Part shown: one piece after another, positions 7,020 to 18,586 of the stretch | Numbering within the stretch: the first letter of the stretch is position 1 | How the letters are laid out: the number at the start of each line of letters is the position of its first letter | From: Spirogloea muscicola | Lineage: Eukaryota > Streptophyta > Zygnematophyceae > Spirogloeales > Spirogloeaceae | DNA: 24,321 nt | Direction: 5' to 3' | Assembly (NCBI GenBank): GCA_009602725.1 | Contig: WELB01000384.1 | Span: 1 to 24,321 of the forward strand | Translations under genes and position numbers: made by a program | Notes under the pieces: generated by a model | What the model saw: only the letters and a program-made list of their open reading frames with translations | The model's database searches: none | What the model was told of the DNA's origin: nothing

Positions 7020-10000
7020 ATGGCCGCCGCCGCCCCTTGGCCGCTGCTGCTCCTCCTCCTGCTGGCCGTCCCGGCGACGCTACGAGACGTCTTTAGAGGT
7101 AAGAGCTCGCCGCCATTGCCATCAACTCAGTGGACGCAGTGGCCGCGCCGCTGCCTGTCGAAGCATTCCGGCTGCCTATCAATCTGTCCGGCATCGTCCG
7201 TAACCTATTAGCCGGGCTTCGGCCCCCTCGGGAGTCCGGGCTTCACGCCGAAAATACTGGCGCCGTTTCTGATTTTATACTGAAGCTTTGATGTCGAAAC
7301 CCCATGTGACATGACTTCCCACGCACCCAACTCCCACATTGGGGCTTCTTCCTCCACATTGTTGTCTTTGTCTGGCACCAAAGTTGGTCTACACGATGCT
7401 CGCAACTCCCTCACCAGACCTCGGGTGTCAACCCACTCCAGCTTCTGACACCGGACAAGCGCTTGTGTGCAGCTGATGTTCTGGTTGCGGCAAGCAGTCC
7501 ATCCGGCCAGCTTGACGAGGTGAGGGGTGTAAAGAGCCGTTGCCTTCCTTCTGATGTTGGTGGCGCTGAGCAGCCGATTCGCACAACGTGGAACAGATTC
7601 CGGTGGGCGTCAGCGCAGTGCCGCTTTGTCGAGCCCAGCCTGTCGACTTTCCAGAGCCACTGACAAGCCGAGCTGAGTGGTACTTGGATAGAACTTCAAA
7701 GTCTGGATACCCTGTATTGGCAGGAGGGACTTCATGGTGGCCAGAGGAGACTCCTCCAAACGGGCACAAGTCCTGATTGTATGATGCACCAGACTCTTGG
7801 GCCATTCCGTCGCATCGGCATGTGCATAGGGCGTGTCTAACCACTCCATGATATTGTCAAAAGCTCGCTTTGAGAACGCACCTGTGTAATATCATCTGCT
7901 CCCACTCATGGTTGGTCTGCTGAACCAATATTCAAGACTTCGGCGGGCAGCATGGCAGCACTAACAGAATAAATCTCCAAAATTCCAACTTTGACTCAGC
8001 AACAATGCTGAACTGAAGCAGCACTTGGTTTGGACTTTACGTATGCTGCAGTGCTGCCACTGCAGCAGTTCAAGGCTGCGGTGAAGAACCCCATGGCCTT
8101 GTCGAGCTGGACCGGCACGAATCCCTGCGCAGGGTGGTTTGGGATCACCTGCAATGCAGCAGGCCGAGTCATCACTTTGTAAGCAGCTTATGCAGCCTCC
8201 AGCAACCTGATAATATGGCCATCAGCCACGATAGCCTGCTCGAACACCAGATGAAGACCAATGCCTTGCTTTCCTTACCAAGCTGTTTGAACCCGAACGG
8301 CAGTCTGGGCAGTGCATAGCATCAAGAGGGCCAGAAGCATGCCCCCAGAACGAGCAGGTGCTGATTTAGCTTCCACAGTGAGTGGGTGCAAGGAGCTAAG
8401 CGCAACTGGGTCCATTGTGAACAGCTCACAGCGCGTGCCTTTTCTGTGCGTACAGGCAATTGCCAGGACAGAAGCTGACTGGCACTATGCCGAGCAGCCT
8501 CGGCAACCTCACCAGCCTTACAACCCTGTGAGAATGTCCTTCTCGACAGCACCTCCTTATTGTACATAAAGAAACAGACAAACAAACCTCAAACCCATGA
8601 CCGTGAGCTGCGAGCACGGCCTACTTGCTCCTGGCTTAGTATACGACGCAGTATACTGACTTTGTCAAGGTCCAAAAGCCAGTGTGCAATACAGACAGAC
8701 TATCTCCTTTATCACAATAGCCTCTGAGTCACTGCTCAGAGGTTATGGCAGACAAGTCGATCTGTTGCCCTTCGCAGGATCCTGTCGAGGTGCATTCTTC
8801 TGATCAAAGGTTCAGCTCTTTGCACCCATCAGGCATTTGTACAATAACAATCTGAGCGGATCGATACCCTCTACCTTTGGCAATCTTCGGCAACTCAGCC
8901 TTCTGTAAGTTGACCTTTCTCTTCTGCTCAAACATGCATGAAAATCACTTAGAGCATTTCCGGCTTCACATTGCTGAGCATTTTGCTCCTCAAATGGCGG
9001 GCAATTCACCAAACCTGGCCAGAGTGAAGTCACAGATTGGTTGTCTGCGTGTACAAGTGATGTCATGCATGGTCACGTCACTTTTCAAACCGAGATGCTG
9101 TGACCAATCCTGTCGCTATGAGCAGCCAAAGGGCTTGCTCTGGCATATCTGATGAGCTTGACCCCATGATCCTCAGCTTGAGGGAGGGTGGGCATGTAGG
9201 GTAAGGGGGCTGTCTTCATGAGGTTGCAGGAAGCACAGAGTGGCACAGACTAATAATTGCTTATATGCCTTCCTGGGTTTCTCAGTAACCTTGACAACAA
9301 CACCCTGACGGGGTCCATTCCAACAACTCTATGCCAGCTGTCCCAGCTCACTCTCCTGTAAGGGAGGGCAGCTCAAGCACTGCTGCCGCTGATGTACTGC
9401 TCTGATTAATGAGGTGTACACAACAATTGAATATTGAGTTCTGGTTCTTGTAGTCAATTGCGATGGTGATGGCAAGTGCTTTAGCAAGGTCATGGTCGTC
9501 TCATCTTTCAACAAACAAAGCCCGCTGAGCATTGGCCCTTTCTTGTTGCCTGGCGTGATGACAGGCATCTGGCAATCAACAAGCTGACGGGCACCATCCC
9601 CAAGAACATCACCCAGCTGCCCAAGCTTGTCATATTGTGAGCCTACGCCCGCGCAAATGCTTGAAGACACCCCTGCGCTTATGCTTAGGTCACTTTGCGT
9701 GCTGAGCAAGTTACAGATTTCCTGCCCAATAAGTCCTCAAGTAAGACCTTTGCAACCACATATTATCATTTCTTGCAATGTTGGACGTTGCAACAGGATT
9801 GTCAACAATAACAAGATCACTGGTGCCATACCTACTGGCTTGGAGAACCTAACCCATCTCACCAAGATGTAAGGTCACTATTACTGCTACCTGATCAGTC
9901 ACAAAAGCTGAGAGCTGAGGATTGCTAGATCTGCCAGATCTGCCAGATCATCGGACCACATGCTTGCAGGCTGATGGTTATGGGACGTATTAGTGATGCC

Positions 10001-12820
10001 TAATCTTGCGATTGTGAATGCTAAACTCATGTCACTTGTGACTCTGTTAAGGGTCAAATCGTGTCATATGCCAGCTCTGTCAAACAGAGGCAGCTGTAGA
10101 TACTGCTGTAGACAACAGCTGTTGACAGTGCGGGCTTATCATCTTAAATGACAATCTACGCATGCACAGTGTCTTTGGGAGCAATTTACTGACGGGAAGC
10201 ATACCCAGTGGCATCAGCAAGATTTCAAACCTCACCGTCCTGTGAGCCTGCTGCTTTTTGCAAATCCATTAAGACATACATGCCGCTTGCTCATTAGAGT
10301 CATGAAAATTTTTGTATTGATCTTAAGGAGCAGATCACAATGGAGGTGTGAGAAGAGCACTGGCTGCTTCGTGTATGGTGACAAGCGAGAGCGCAAGCCT
10401 GAAACTGCAGATCAGATGAGCTATGTCATAGTCTGCACTAAGAGATTGGTACGCTTCATCACTCAGGGATTTGGGCAATAACAAGCTGACAGGCGCCTTC
10501 CCAACCTGGATTAACAACCTCAAGCAGTTGCAGCAGCTGTGAGTTTGTGACTATGCACAGTGACATGTGACTTTGGGGCACATGGGATAGACTTCCTTGC
10601 TATGCCCACGCTTATTTAGCAGCACCTAAGTGCTTTAGCACCTCATTCTAAGGTCGTCTGAGGCTGTCCAATTTCCTCTATCAGTTGCAAAGTGACATCT
10701 TCAGGTGAATGTCCACGTATAATGTATCAGAGAATAGCATCACAATGCTAGCCTTGACATGAAAATTTCTATTGCACTTCATGCAGTTATTTGTCTGGCA
10801 ACAACCTGACTGGTTCAGTCCCCTCATCGTTGGGAACTGTCACGACCCTAACTCGCTTGTAAGATCGCCTTGGATCTTCAGTTACTGACAGACAGTCTCA
10901 GAGCGCCACAATGAATGACAGGACTACTGCTTGTTGGGATATGGTAGCTATCAGATCTCCAGGGCTAGGGGCACAATTTGGGGCTGCCAAGGTCTTGCCA
11001 TTAACTTAACCTTGATGTAGACTGACTGAGGCCAGCGAGCATCGTTGTCCTGTCCTGCATGACTTGCAGGAACGTGAGCAGGAACACCCTCAGTGGACCA
11101 TTCCCAGCCAGTGTCGTTGCCTTGGTCAATGTGACCAAACTGAAGATGCTGGACTGCTCCTCCAACTACTTCAACGGCTCGCTTCCCAAACCCAAACCCT
11201 CCGCAACAGGAGGTGGCATCGTCACCAACTTCAGCACGAATTGCTTTGGGGTCAACGTGACGTCCTCCCCTGCCGGCCAGAGGAGCTTTGCCCAGTGTGC
11301 CACTTTCTATCACATCCCGATACCTCCGCCACCCCCGCGAAGTACGTGGAACACCGCTGCATTACTTGTCTGTCAAGTTGGCAGAAACGCGCCACACACT
11401 GGCTCATGTATCTTGACGTGATCACCTCTGGCTTGCAGCATCTTGGTGGATTTGGGCTCAATCGCTGTTTGCACATGCTCTCCTAGTTGCTCAGGCAACT
11501 GGCAGGATGCCCGAGTTCTCATGTAGGGTGATGCTATTGTGCATCTGTGTGGACGCAGGCTGCATGAAAAACACAGACTGTCCTCTGCCTGCTGGATACA
11601 GTTCTTCCTGCGCAAGTACATCCTGCAGCGGTCGCGTCTGCCGTGACATGAATTTGCAGTGCTGCAGCGACCCCATTGGTCCTTCTGCTGTTAAGAAGCG
11701 TAGTCTGCACTTGGCTTTGGGGTTATAAAATCAACTAGCATCAGGTTGTCTTGCTTTGCAGCAGCTCGGTTGCAGTTGGCAATTGTGGCTCAAGAGCTTG
11801 AACCACACCTGCAGGGGTCACTGCTCGCTGGTGACGTCCGCATCTGGCAGCAGGTGTTACAACAATCGTACTGGAGTCGACTCAGTTTGCAGTAGAGATA
11901 CTTGCGATGGGTAAGGGACTCATGCCTTGTCCATAGCCCCTTTCCGGGGTTGCATCGTTCTGCCTGCTGCTCTTATGTTTAGACAACTCGTAGGCCAAAT
12001 CAACAGCTTGGGGGTTGCCTCAACAGTCACAGCAGTTCCACGTTGACATTGATGTCTGTGGTTCTGTGCCCAGCCCTGTCCACACTCTGCTGCAACACTT
12101 ATGTCTCCCCTAACAAGTGCATGTCGCCACCTGTTCTTGTCATGCCAGGCATGGTCGTTGCGTGACGCAACCACCCAGGGATGATCCACCTGGTGGCGAC
12201 TACTCATGCGACACCCGCTATGAGTACGGAATCGACTGTGTGCAGTATGTATGCAGGTAACCAATCCACATCCACATGCCTGCTCTTAACTCAAAACCTT
12301 CGTCATGTTCTTCTGCATCTGCAACATTACGTAGATCGTCCATCAGATTTGAAGCAATTTTTGTGAACAATGAGCAGCCTCTTGGCATACAGCAGCTTTG
12401 TCAGCAGAGACAAAGTTGGAGTGTGCTCAATGAATGAAATCTGCAGCATCTAGTCCAGAGATTACTTGTGACCGGGCATGCCAAGTAAAACAGGTGAAGC
12501 GATCAACATTCTGAGGTAGCTACTTCACTGTGTGCAGGAATGGCGCATGCACGCTTGTCATGCTCGACAACACCACAACCTGTGAACTATCGGACACACC
12601 GGAGTGTTCTCCTCTGTGTGATGGCCATGGGTTTTGCAACAAGGATGCAAGGGTCGGGCTGCCGTGCTCCGACTGCTCAGCGCCTTACTGCTACCCAGGC
12701 ATTTGCGATGAGCAGGATTGCATCTGTGAACGCGACGCATGTGAACTCGCATGTGCTCCTGGAGTAATGGATCCTACTTGTCCCCAACCTCCTACTCCCG
12801 CCCCTGCACCTTCTCCATAG
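7020..12820 (+). CDS. Gene A: secreted LRR protein with Cys-rich C-terminal tail (15 exons)
   Basis: Exons read by splice signals and phase: 7020-7098, 8052-8178, 8456-8527, 8833-8904, 9286-9357, 9565-9636, 9797-9868, 10170-10241, 10467-10538, 10787-10858, 11070-11341, 11559-11689, 11762-11910, 12149-12256, 12538-12820. This gives 574 residues. The ATG sits in ACCATGG and opens a signal peptide (MAAAAPWPLLLLLLLAVPAT). Exon 2 is an LRR N-cap with NPCAGWFGITC. Eight consecutive exons of exactly 72 nt, all with phase-2 introns, each carry one 24-residue plant LRR (LxxNxLTGxIPxx); a ninth LRR follows in exon 11. After the LRRs comes a CFG...QR...QC hinge and a PPPPP run, reminiscent of LRR-extensin hinges, then about 31 Cys in roughly 200 residues, including CDGHGRC and CDGHGFC EGF-like units, and a Pro/Ala end. 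No membrane span or kinase is seen, so it probably acts in the wall or apoplast. Exon 12's donor (GTTAAG, 72-nt intron) is the least certain junction. Confidence 0.88.
8717..8746. other. Hairpin in gene A intron 3
   Basis: CCTCTGAG (8721-8728), loop TCACTG, CTCAGAGG (8735-8742) form a perfect 8-bp stem, extendable by ATAG/TTAT with one G-T pair. A second small hairpin, AGTATAC...GTATACT, lies near 8638-8657 in the same intron. Confidence 0.5.
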
Positions 12821-12961
12821 GCCATACCTGATGCAGCTACATTAGCAGCCCAGAAGAACCCCAGGGAGGGCAGCAGGCCTTGCTTGACCCTTGGGCCAAT
12901 TCTGCCGTTATCAGGCTGCTGACTGACACAGGGTTGTACGGACCATGCTCATACATTATTA

Positions 12962-12967
12962 AATAAA
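12962..12967 (+). terminator. Polyadenylation signal AATAAA of gene A
   Basis: A canonical AATAAA lies 142 nt after the gene A stop codon in an A/T-rich patch (ATTATTAAATAAAATG). This is the natural 3' end signal for gene A and places its cleavage site near 12980-13000. Confidence 0.6.
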
Positions 12968-13091
12968 ATGAACGCAAGCTGCCTCTGTATGAGAACGTTG
13001 CCTACAATCTAAAGTACGAGCATGTCAGGCCTTGTGACGACTAGTACGTGCCGAACCACTTCTGCTGTCTCTTCATTCTGTCAAGGCTCGT

Positions 13092-13223
13092 CTAGATTGT
13101 CCACACAGCGTGCAGGGCCTCGCACGCTCCGGCAGCAGACGTGTCCGGCAGCATGCCGTATTTGAGGATGCTCGACAACTCTGGGCCCCACTGAGAGGCC
13201 CCTATATCCCTCGTCAGGCTCGC
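13092..13223 (-). pseudogene. Possible terminal exon remnant, family unknown
   Basis: After a possible acceptor (CCATGGTAG) the minus strand has 43 codons and a TAG, with a protein-like composition (SQWGPELSSILKYGMLPDTS in the middle). No partner exon was found upstream, and an R2 repeat starts 64 bp away, so it may be a decayed gene end or chance. Confidence 0.22.
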
Positions 13224-13286
13224 CTACCATGGCGTAGGCGACGGAGCAACACGCGCTGATCCTGGAGAAGGAAAGATGTGCATTAA

Positions 13287-13590
13287 GTGATGGAGGGCCT
13301 GCGTGGCCAAAGGCAAGAACATCCATCACATCACCTGCTGCTAAGCTGACCCACTCCATAGTTACGGGTTAGCAAGCAGAGTTTGCTACATAACATCCGA
13401 ATAGTGGATGGCAGATGTAAAACCCTTCTGCCACCAGCTAAAGCTTGCTCAGCTTTCTGGTGCAAAGCACGAGCCTGAGCTCGCTGAAAACAGCTGACGC
13501 AGGACGGCGCAAGAACAACGGATCGACTGCCGGCAGAACTCATCTCAGGCAGAAGCTCATCGTGCGTTGTGCACACCCTGGACAGCAACA
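13287..13590. repeat. R2 dispersed repeat, copy 2
   Basis: Same landmarks and order as 5135-5460, with point changes and small indels. It sits in the spacer between convergent genes A and B. Confidence 0.75.
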
Positions 13591-14362
13591 TTCTCGAGTA
13601 GGGTAAGGGAACAATAGAAAGTTGTGAAGGCTGTGAGCCATCCTGGATCCTCACATTGGTAACCTTCTTGCAACTGCCCATATCTTGTCTCCCACCAATC
13701 TCGACTCGCTGATCTTTCTCAGTCTTTCCCACACCGTTGGCTCCTTCCTTGACACATGAAGCAACAGCGCTGACAACATCCCTGCCAGGGTGCCGATCAT
13801 GCCAAGCAAGTTCGTCTCTACGTCATGCTGGTTGAAAGAATCACTATATCATCAGTAGTTGCCTTCGGTGTTCATGATGTGTTTCAGAGTAGAGCGCCAC
13901 TGCGGACAAGTGTAAAGATCAAGCCAAGACTGTGCTTGAAGAGACCAGTGTTCATGAATTTCCATGTCATTTAAGGGTTCGCTTCGGATGATAAGTCCAG
14001 ACAAGGTGGATCAGCTGACTATACATCGTGGGCAGGCAGATAGAATGGTGTCCTGTGCACCAGATGATGTAGCATGAATTTTTGGCATCACGAGTTAACC
14101 ATAGAATGCCTGCTCCATCTGAGTATCAAGCAATAGTCGTGACCAAATGAATGCCTGATAACAATGAAGAAATCAAATGATTAAAACGAATGTCAGCTGC
14201 AACATATGATGAGCCTGTGTTGTCCAGGCCATCAGAACCATCAGAGGCGAGTCTGCCACCAGCTAGATGATTTCCTCCAAATCCTCCCAACAGCGGATGC
14301 AGAGTGTGTGCATCGCTTCTGCTGGCATTGTTAATCTGCAAAATGATTGATCCTCTGATACA
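13591..14362. other. Spacer and 3' flank of gene B
   Basis: No convincing gene. The part nearest gene B should be its 3' untranslated region, but no AATAAA is visible on the minus strand. Short open frames exist on both strands with no supporting signals. Confidence 0.45.
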
Positions 14363-17300
14363 CTACTTGGGGCAGGCCTTTGGGAGCGGAGCGCCGCACA
14401 GCCCCGGGTTGCCAGCGAAGTCCGAGGCATCGAGGCTCTGAGCGAACGATGGGATTGCGCCGCTGAGGGTATTGTTGGCGACACGGAAGAACTCGAACTT
14501 GGTGGACTTGAAGTTGGGGATGCTTCCGGTCAGCCGGTTGTTGGAGAACTCGACGCGCTCCAGCTGCGCGAGGTTGGCGAGAGTCGCTGGGATGGGGCCC
14601 GTCAGCTGGTTGTGGTCGAGCCACAGAGCGATGAGGCCCTTCATGGATGCAATGCTTGTGGGTATCACACCAGTGAAGCTGTTGCCGCCGCCGAGATAGA
14701 GCCCAGTCACGGCAGCCAGCTTGCCGATGTCGGCTGGTAGTGCGCCGCTGAAGCGATTGCCGTCCAGGCGCAGCGTCACGAGCTTGGTCAGGCTCGTGAG
14801 GAACGTCGGGAAAGAGCCCGTGAAGTTGTTGTGGTCGAGGCGCAGGCCGGTCAGCGTGCGCCGCCGGCTGGCCAGCTGCGGCGGGATGGGCGACGCCAGC
14901 TGGTTGAAGGGCAGGAAGAGGAGCTGGAGGTGGGGCAGGGAGCCCAGCGACGCGGGGACCTGGCCTGTCAGCCTGCAGCAAGAGGCTAGGCTAGATTTCA
15001 GTGAGAAGAAGTGCAATTCTTACATGTAGGTGCATTAATACTGGAATTTTTTAAATACAGTACAATCAGTGGTGATAAAGTCAATATTGCTCCTAGAATA
15101 GAAGGACTTCCTGATAAGCGCAGACTAAAAATAGCTAGAGTAAAAGAGACTTATGTGAACTCAAGACAGAGGCAGAGGCAGGAGAAGAGCGCTGCCGCAA
15201 AACGGTGGAGGAAGAACTGGGGGAGGGAGAGTGAGCAGAGTGGATGGGAAAGAGGTAGAGATGGATAGAGAGCGCAGGTCAGCAGTGTAATCTGGTAAGC
15301 GACTGACTTACTTGTTGGAAGAAAGGTCCAGGAACTCCAGCCGGGACAGCCTGCTCAGCTCCTTGGGGATGGCGCCGGTGAGGCTGGAGTGGTACCAAGC
15401 GTGCAGGAGTGGCCATCAGCAAGTGTGCAGCCTTGGGACATACATAAGCTAGGCAGCCATAGTTGCTGGCAAAGGAACCGGAAATTGGTGCCTTCTTGTT
15501 CAAGGACAAGAGGTTTACTCAAGCTTGGGACCAAGAAGGGGCAGTGGGCCAGAACTTACTCATTCATGGGAAGCCAGAGCGTGCGGAGGTTGGTGGCGCC
15601 ACCTAGTGCTGCTGGGATGGGCCCGCTGAACCTGCTTGGACAAAAGGATCCGAAGTCCGTGAGCAGTTTGTAGAAGTCGTGGATGTGAGCAGTTTGGTGT
15701 CAATGCCCGCAGGTTTGATGCGAGTCTTTGTCACAGAATCTTACAGGTTCTCAGTGAAGTCGATCTTCTGGAGGTGCTTGAGTTTGCCGAGCTGCGGCGG
15801 GATGCTGCCAGACAGCCTGCAAGCAACGAGTGCAAGAGCACTGTAAGATGCCACCTCTGATAAATGAGTTACTTCACACACTAAAGCAGATTGACTCAAG
15901 GATTCAAAGAAATCATCAATGAACCCAAGAATACCGGAAATAAGGAGGTCCGTAAGCCTACTGGTTGTTGGGTACGAGGAGCTCCACGAGTCGAACAGTC
16001 AGACCAATTTCCGCAGGGATGCCAGTCAGGCTGCAGCATCGCAGGGCAATAAATTTCGGCAAGGAAAGGATAAGACAGGGGAGAAGATACGATTACTACA
16101 AGGCCTGCAGGAAAGCAGTGAGTAGATTGAGAAAGCGAGCACGTGACGCATTTAAGAAGCACGATGAGACAGCGGGCTTGAGAGCTGACTGCTTGAGAGC
16201 TGTTCTGCAGTACCTGTTGAGCTCCAGGCGTATGGAGGTCAGGCGCTTGAGGAGCCCAATCGCTGCTGGGAGGGTGCCAGTGAAACTGCAAATCGTCGCT
16301 GAAAGTTTCAGTACTGCAAGTTAAGGCTAATTCACGGCTTCAATTAACCTTGCTGCAGTATAAAGCGAAGTCATCTAAGTTGTCAACGACAAGGAGTCCA
16401 AGTTGTCAACGACAAGGAGTCCAAGAGTTGAGTAAGGCAGAGGGCTTGGTTCATGTGCTTCACCTGTTCTGTGTAAGCGTAAGGTTTCTAAGTTGCGTCA
16501 GCTTGCCAATCTCAGCAGGCAGCGGGCCGGAAAGCCTGCAAAGCCAGTGGGGAGTCAAATGGACTTGCCATCAGCCTTGTCAATGGACTCATGAGACGCC
16601 CAGCCCCACAGCGGCAAGTTCAGCAGGCAGATGTGGATAGCAGCTGAACAGCCCCTGCTCTGCATATGAATGTGATTGTCAGTAAACAAGGTGCAGCAAG
16701 TTGGGTAAGACTACATCGAGCGGCAATCACCTGTTGCCAGAGAGGTCAAGCACGCGGACGCTGGTGAGGCCGGCAAAGGACGTCGGGATACCGCCAGTCA
16801 AGCTGTTGCAGAGCCAACAAGAGAACAGTCAAGAGCGTGTCATCATTCCGGCTTTGTGGTATGCTTTGCGCACATAAGGCAGGCTGCAGGCATGTGGCAG
16901 CTCTTACGTGGACTCTGCGATGTCAAGGGTCGTCAGATGGTGGAGTGCGCCGAGCTGAGTGGGGAGAGAGCCGTTCCACCTGCAAGTGAAGAGCAGGAGA
17001 AGAGAAGTGCAGATGTCGCAAAGGGGGGGCCAACGAGAGCGAGAGCTGACAGTCAGAAAAAAGAGTGGGAGAAATAGGAGGCAATGGGAGGAGCAAACAT
17101 CAAAAATGATGCTGTGACGAGCACATGGTGGGGATTGCTTCTGTGGATAATTAGCTGAGATGTTCTTGCGAAAACAGTGACACCGCGCGCTGAGTACAGA
17201 AGGTCGGACATGATTCATTTGCATTGTGGACCAAGAGTGGTCAGACGTGCATGTGAGTGACAAAGGCAGGTCGAGGGCCGTACTCATTCCCACGGAGCTT

Positions 17301-18111
17301 GAGGGTGCGGAGATTGCTGAGCAGGCCGAGGGTCGCAGGCAGGGGCCCCGAGAACTTGTTGAAGGAGAGGTCCAGTGTGAGGAGCGCCGACAGGTTGCCA
17401 ATCGCTGGAGACAGCGTGGGGCCAATGTTGAAGTTGGGCAGTACCAGGGACTTCACCAGCCTGCCAAGGGACAACAAGCAGAGCATGCTCGTTGAGACCA
17501 CGAAACGAGGGGGCGAGCTTTGACAGATGAGTACATGGTAACGAGAGTGAGTAGGCTGGCGCAGAAATGGTTTGGGTTCGGAAAAGTTGCAGAGGCACGC
17601 GCACGTACTTGCGGCTGTTGCAGGTCACCCCCTTCCACTTGCAGGCGTTGGCGTTGCCGGTGTTCCAGGTGTCAAACAGGCGGTCGTTGGAGCCCGCAAC
17701 GGCGTTACGGAAGGCCGCCAGAGCCGCCACGTCCGAGCTGCTCAGGGCGCGAGGCAGCCGAGTGTCAGGCAGCGCGACCGAAACAACTCGCGGCTGCTGA
17801 TACTGAAAGAGCGGCTGTGGAAGCCAGCCAGGTGCATGCAGAGGGTGTTTATGACCATATCAGCGGAGGCAACAGGCTAGGCAGACGGGGCGCTCTCAGT
17901 GCCCCCCGCGTCAAGAGAAAGAAGGGGGGAGAGCCGAGATGAGCCATCAGGTGGGCCAGGCTGCGCTATCGTTGACTTCACGAATTACAAGGAGTAACAG
18001 CGGGGCCGCGGCTCACCTGGGGCTGGCCAGCGCGGAGCCGGCGAGCGCGAAAACGGTGATTGCCGCGGCGAGGCCGAGCGCGGCGCGCGGGAGCTTGGCG
18101 GCGGCGGCCAT
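14363..18111 (-). CDS. Gene B: secreted LRR receptor-like protein without kinase (12 exons)
   Basis: Exons, 5' to 3' on the minus strand: 18111-18017, 17737-17609, 17460-17284, 16979-16908, 16802-16731, 16535-16464, 16285-16214, 16030-15962, 15816-15745, 15631-15560, 15383-15312, 14972-14363. All junctions are GT-AG and keep one frame, giving 527 residues. Exon 1 is a signal peptide (MAAAAKLPRAALGLAAAI, cut near ALASP). Exon 2 is the LRR N-cap with a WNT...ACKWKGVTC motif. About 17 LRRs follow; seven exons are exactly 72 nt and one is 69 nt, while the last 610-nt exon encodes about seven repeats and ends in the C-cap GNPGLCGAPLPKACPK, then TAG. In LRR receptor kinases that cap is followed by a membrane span and kinase; here both are absent. 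The product should be a soluble or wall-bound LRR protein. It is convergent with gene A and has the same modular exon design. Confidence 0.92.
16377..16422. repeat. Perfect 23-bp tandem duplication in gene B intron
   Basis: AAGTTGTCAACGACAAGGAG plus TCC occurs twice in a row without change, inside the intron between the exons at 16214-16285 and 16464-16535. Identity suggests it is recent. Confidence 0.85.
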
Positions 18112-18250
18112 GGCGGGCGAGCTGGGAGCTCGAGCAGGCGCTGGGCGCAGTCGGAGGGGGAGATGGAGTGCGAAAGTGAGCGACGGAGGGCTCGAGTCGG
18201 AGCTGGGAGCTGGGAGGAGCAGCCGGGTGGATGGGGGGCGGAGGTGGGNA
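18112..18250 (-). promoter_or_regulatory. Likely 5' leader of gene B
   Basis: Between the gene B ATG and the CT tract lies G/C-rich sequence with no upstream stop pattern of note. With the adjacent CT tract this is the likely core promoter or leader. No TATA box is visible. Confidence 0.35.
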
Positions 18251-18373
18251 GAGGGGGAGAGGGAGGAGAGAGGGAGAGAGAGAGAGAGCGAGAGAGAGAG
18301 AGAGCGAGAGAGAGAGAGAGCGAGAGAGAGAGAGAGAGGGAGAGAGAGAGAGAGAGGGAGGGAGAGAGAGAGG
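18251..18373. repeat. GA/CT microsatellite upstream of gene B
   Basis: Nearly pure (GA)n with interspersed GG and GCGA units; on gene B's strand it is (CT)n, ending about 140 nt before the start codon. Such tracts can serve as GAGA-type sites or 5'-leader pyrimidine tracts in plants. A single N at 18249 marks an unresolved base at its edge, so its length may be wrong. Confidence 0.9.
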
Positions 18374-18586
18374 CGCTGCTTCCCGGGCGGGCGCGCGCGC
18401 GCGCAGCTCGCCGGCGCTTCTGGAGGCGGCGCGCCGGCGGAGGAGGGAGGAAGGGGGCCCCCGCGACAGCCGCGGACTGCCCCGCCCGCCTCGAAGCGGG
18501 GAAACCAGCTCGTCGGATCATGGGAACGGCAAACAGTGGCCTTTCCCAAACGAGAAGCGGCTTTCCCAAAACGAGAGGAAGAAAGT

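Noticed and set aside
9927-9950. Short AGATCTGCC tandem repeat in a gene A intron
   Set aside because: Only about two to three 9-bp units, common by slippage, with no sign of function.
14330-14366. A 31-nt intron at the end of gene B (GTAGTG...TTTTGCAG) that would add a 23-residue tail
   Set aside because: The segment is far shorter than any supported intron here, and TAG directly after the LRR C-cap is a sensible end.
18251-18373. CRISPR-like or coding repeat in the GA tract
   Set aside because: It is a simple dinucleotide microsatellite. The apparent Ser/Leu- or Arg/Glu-repeat proteins are translations of that tract.
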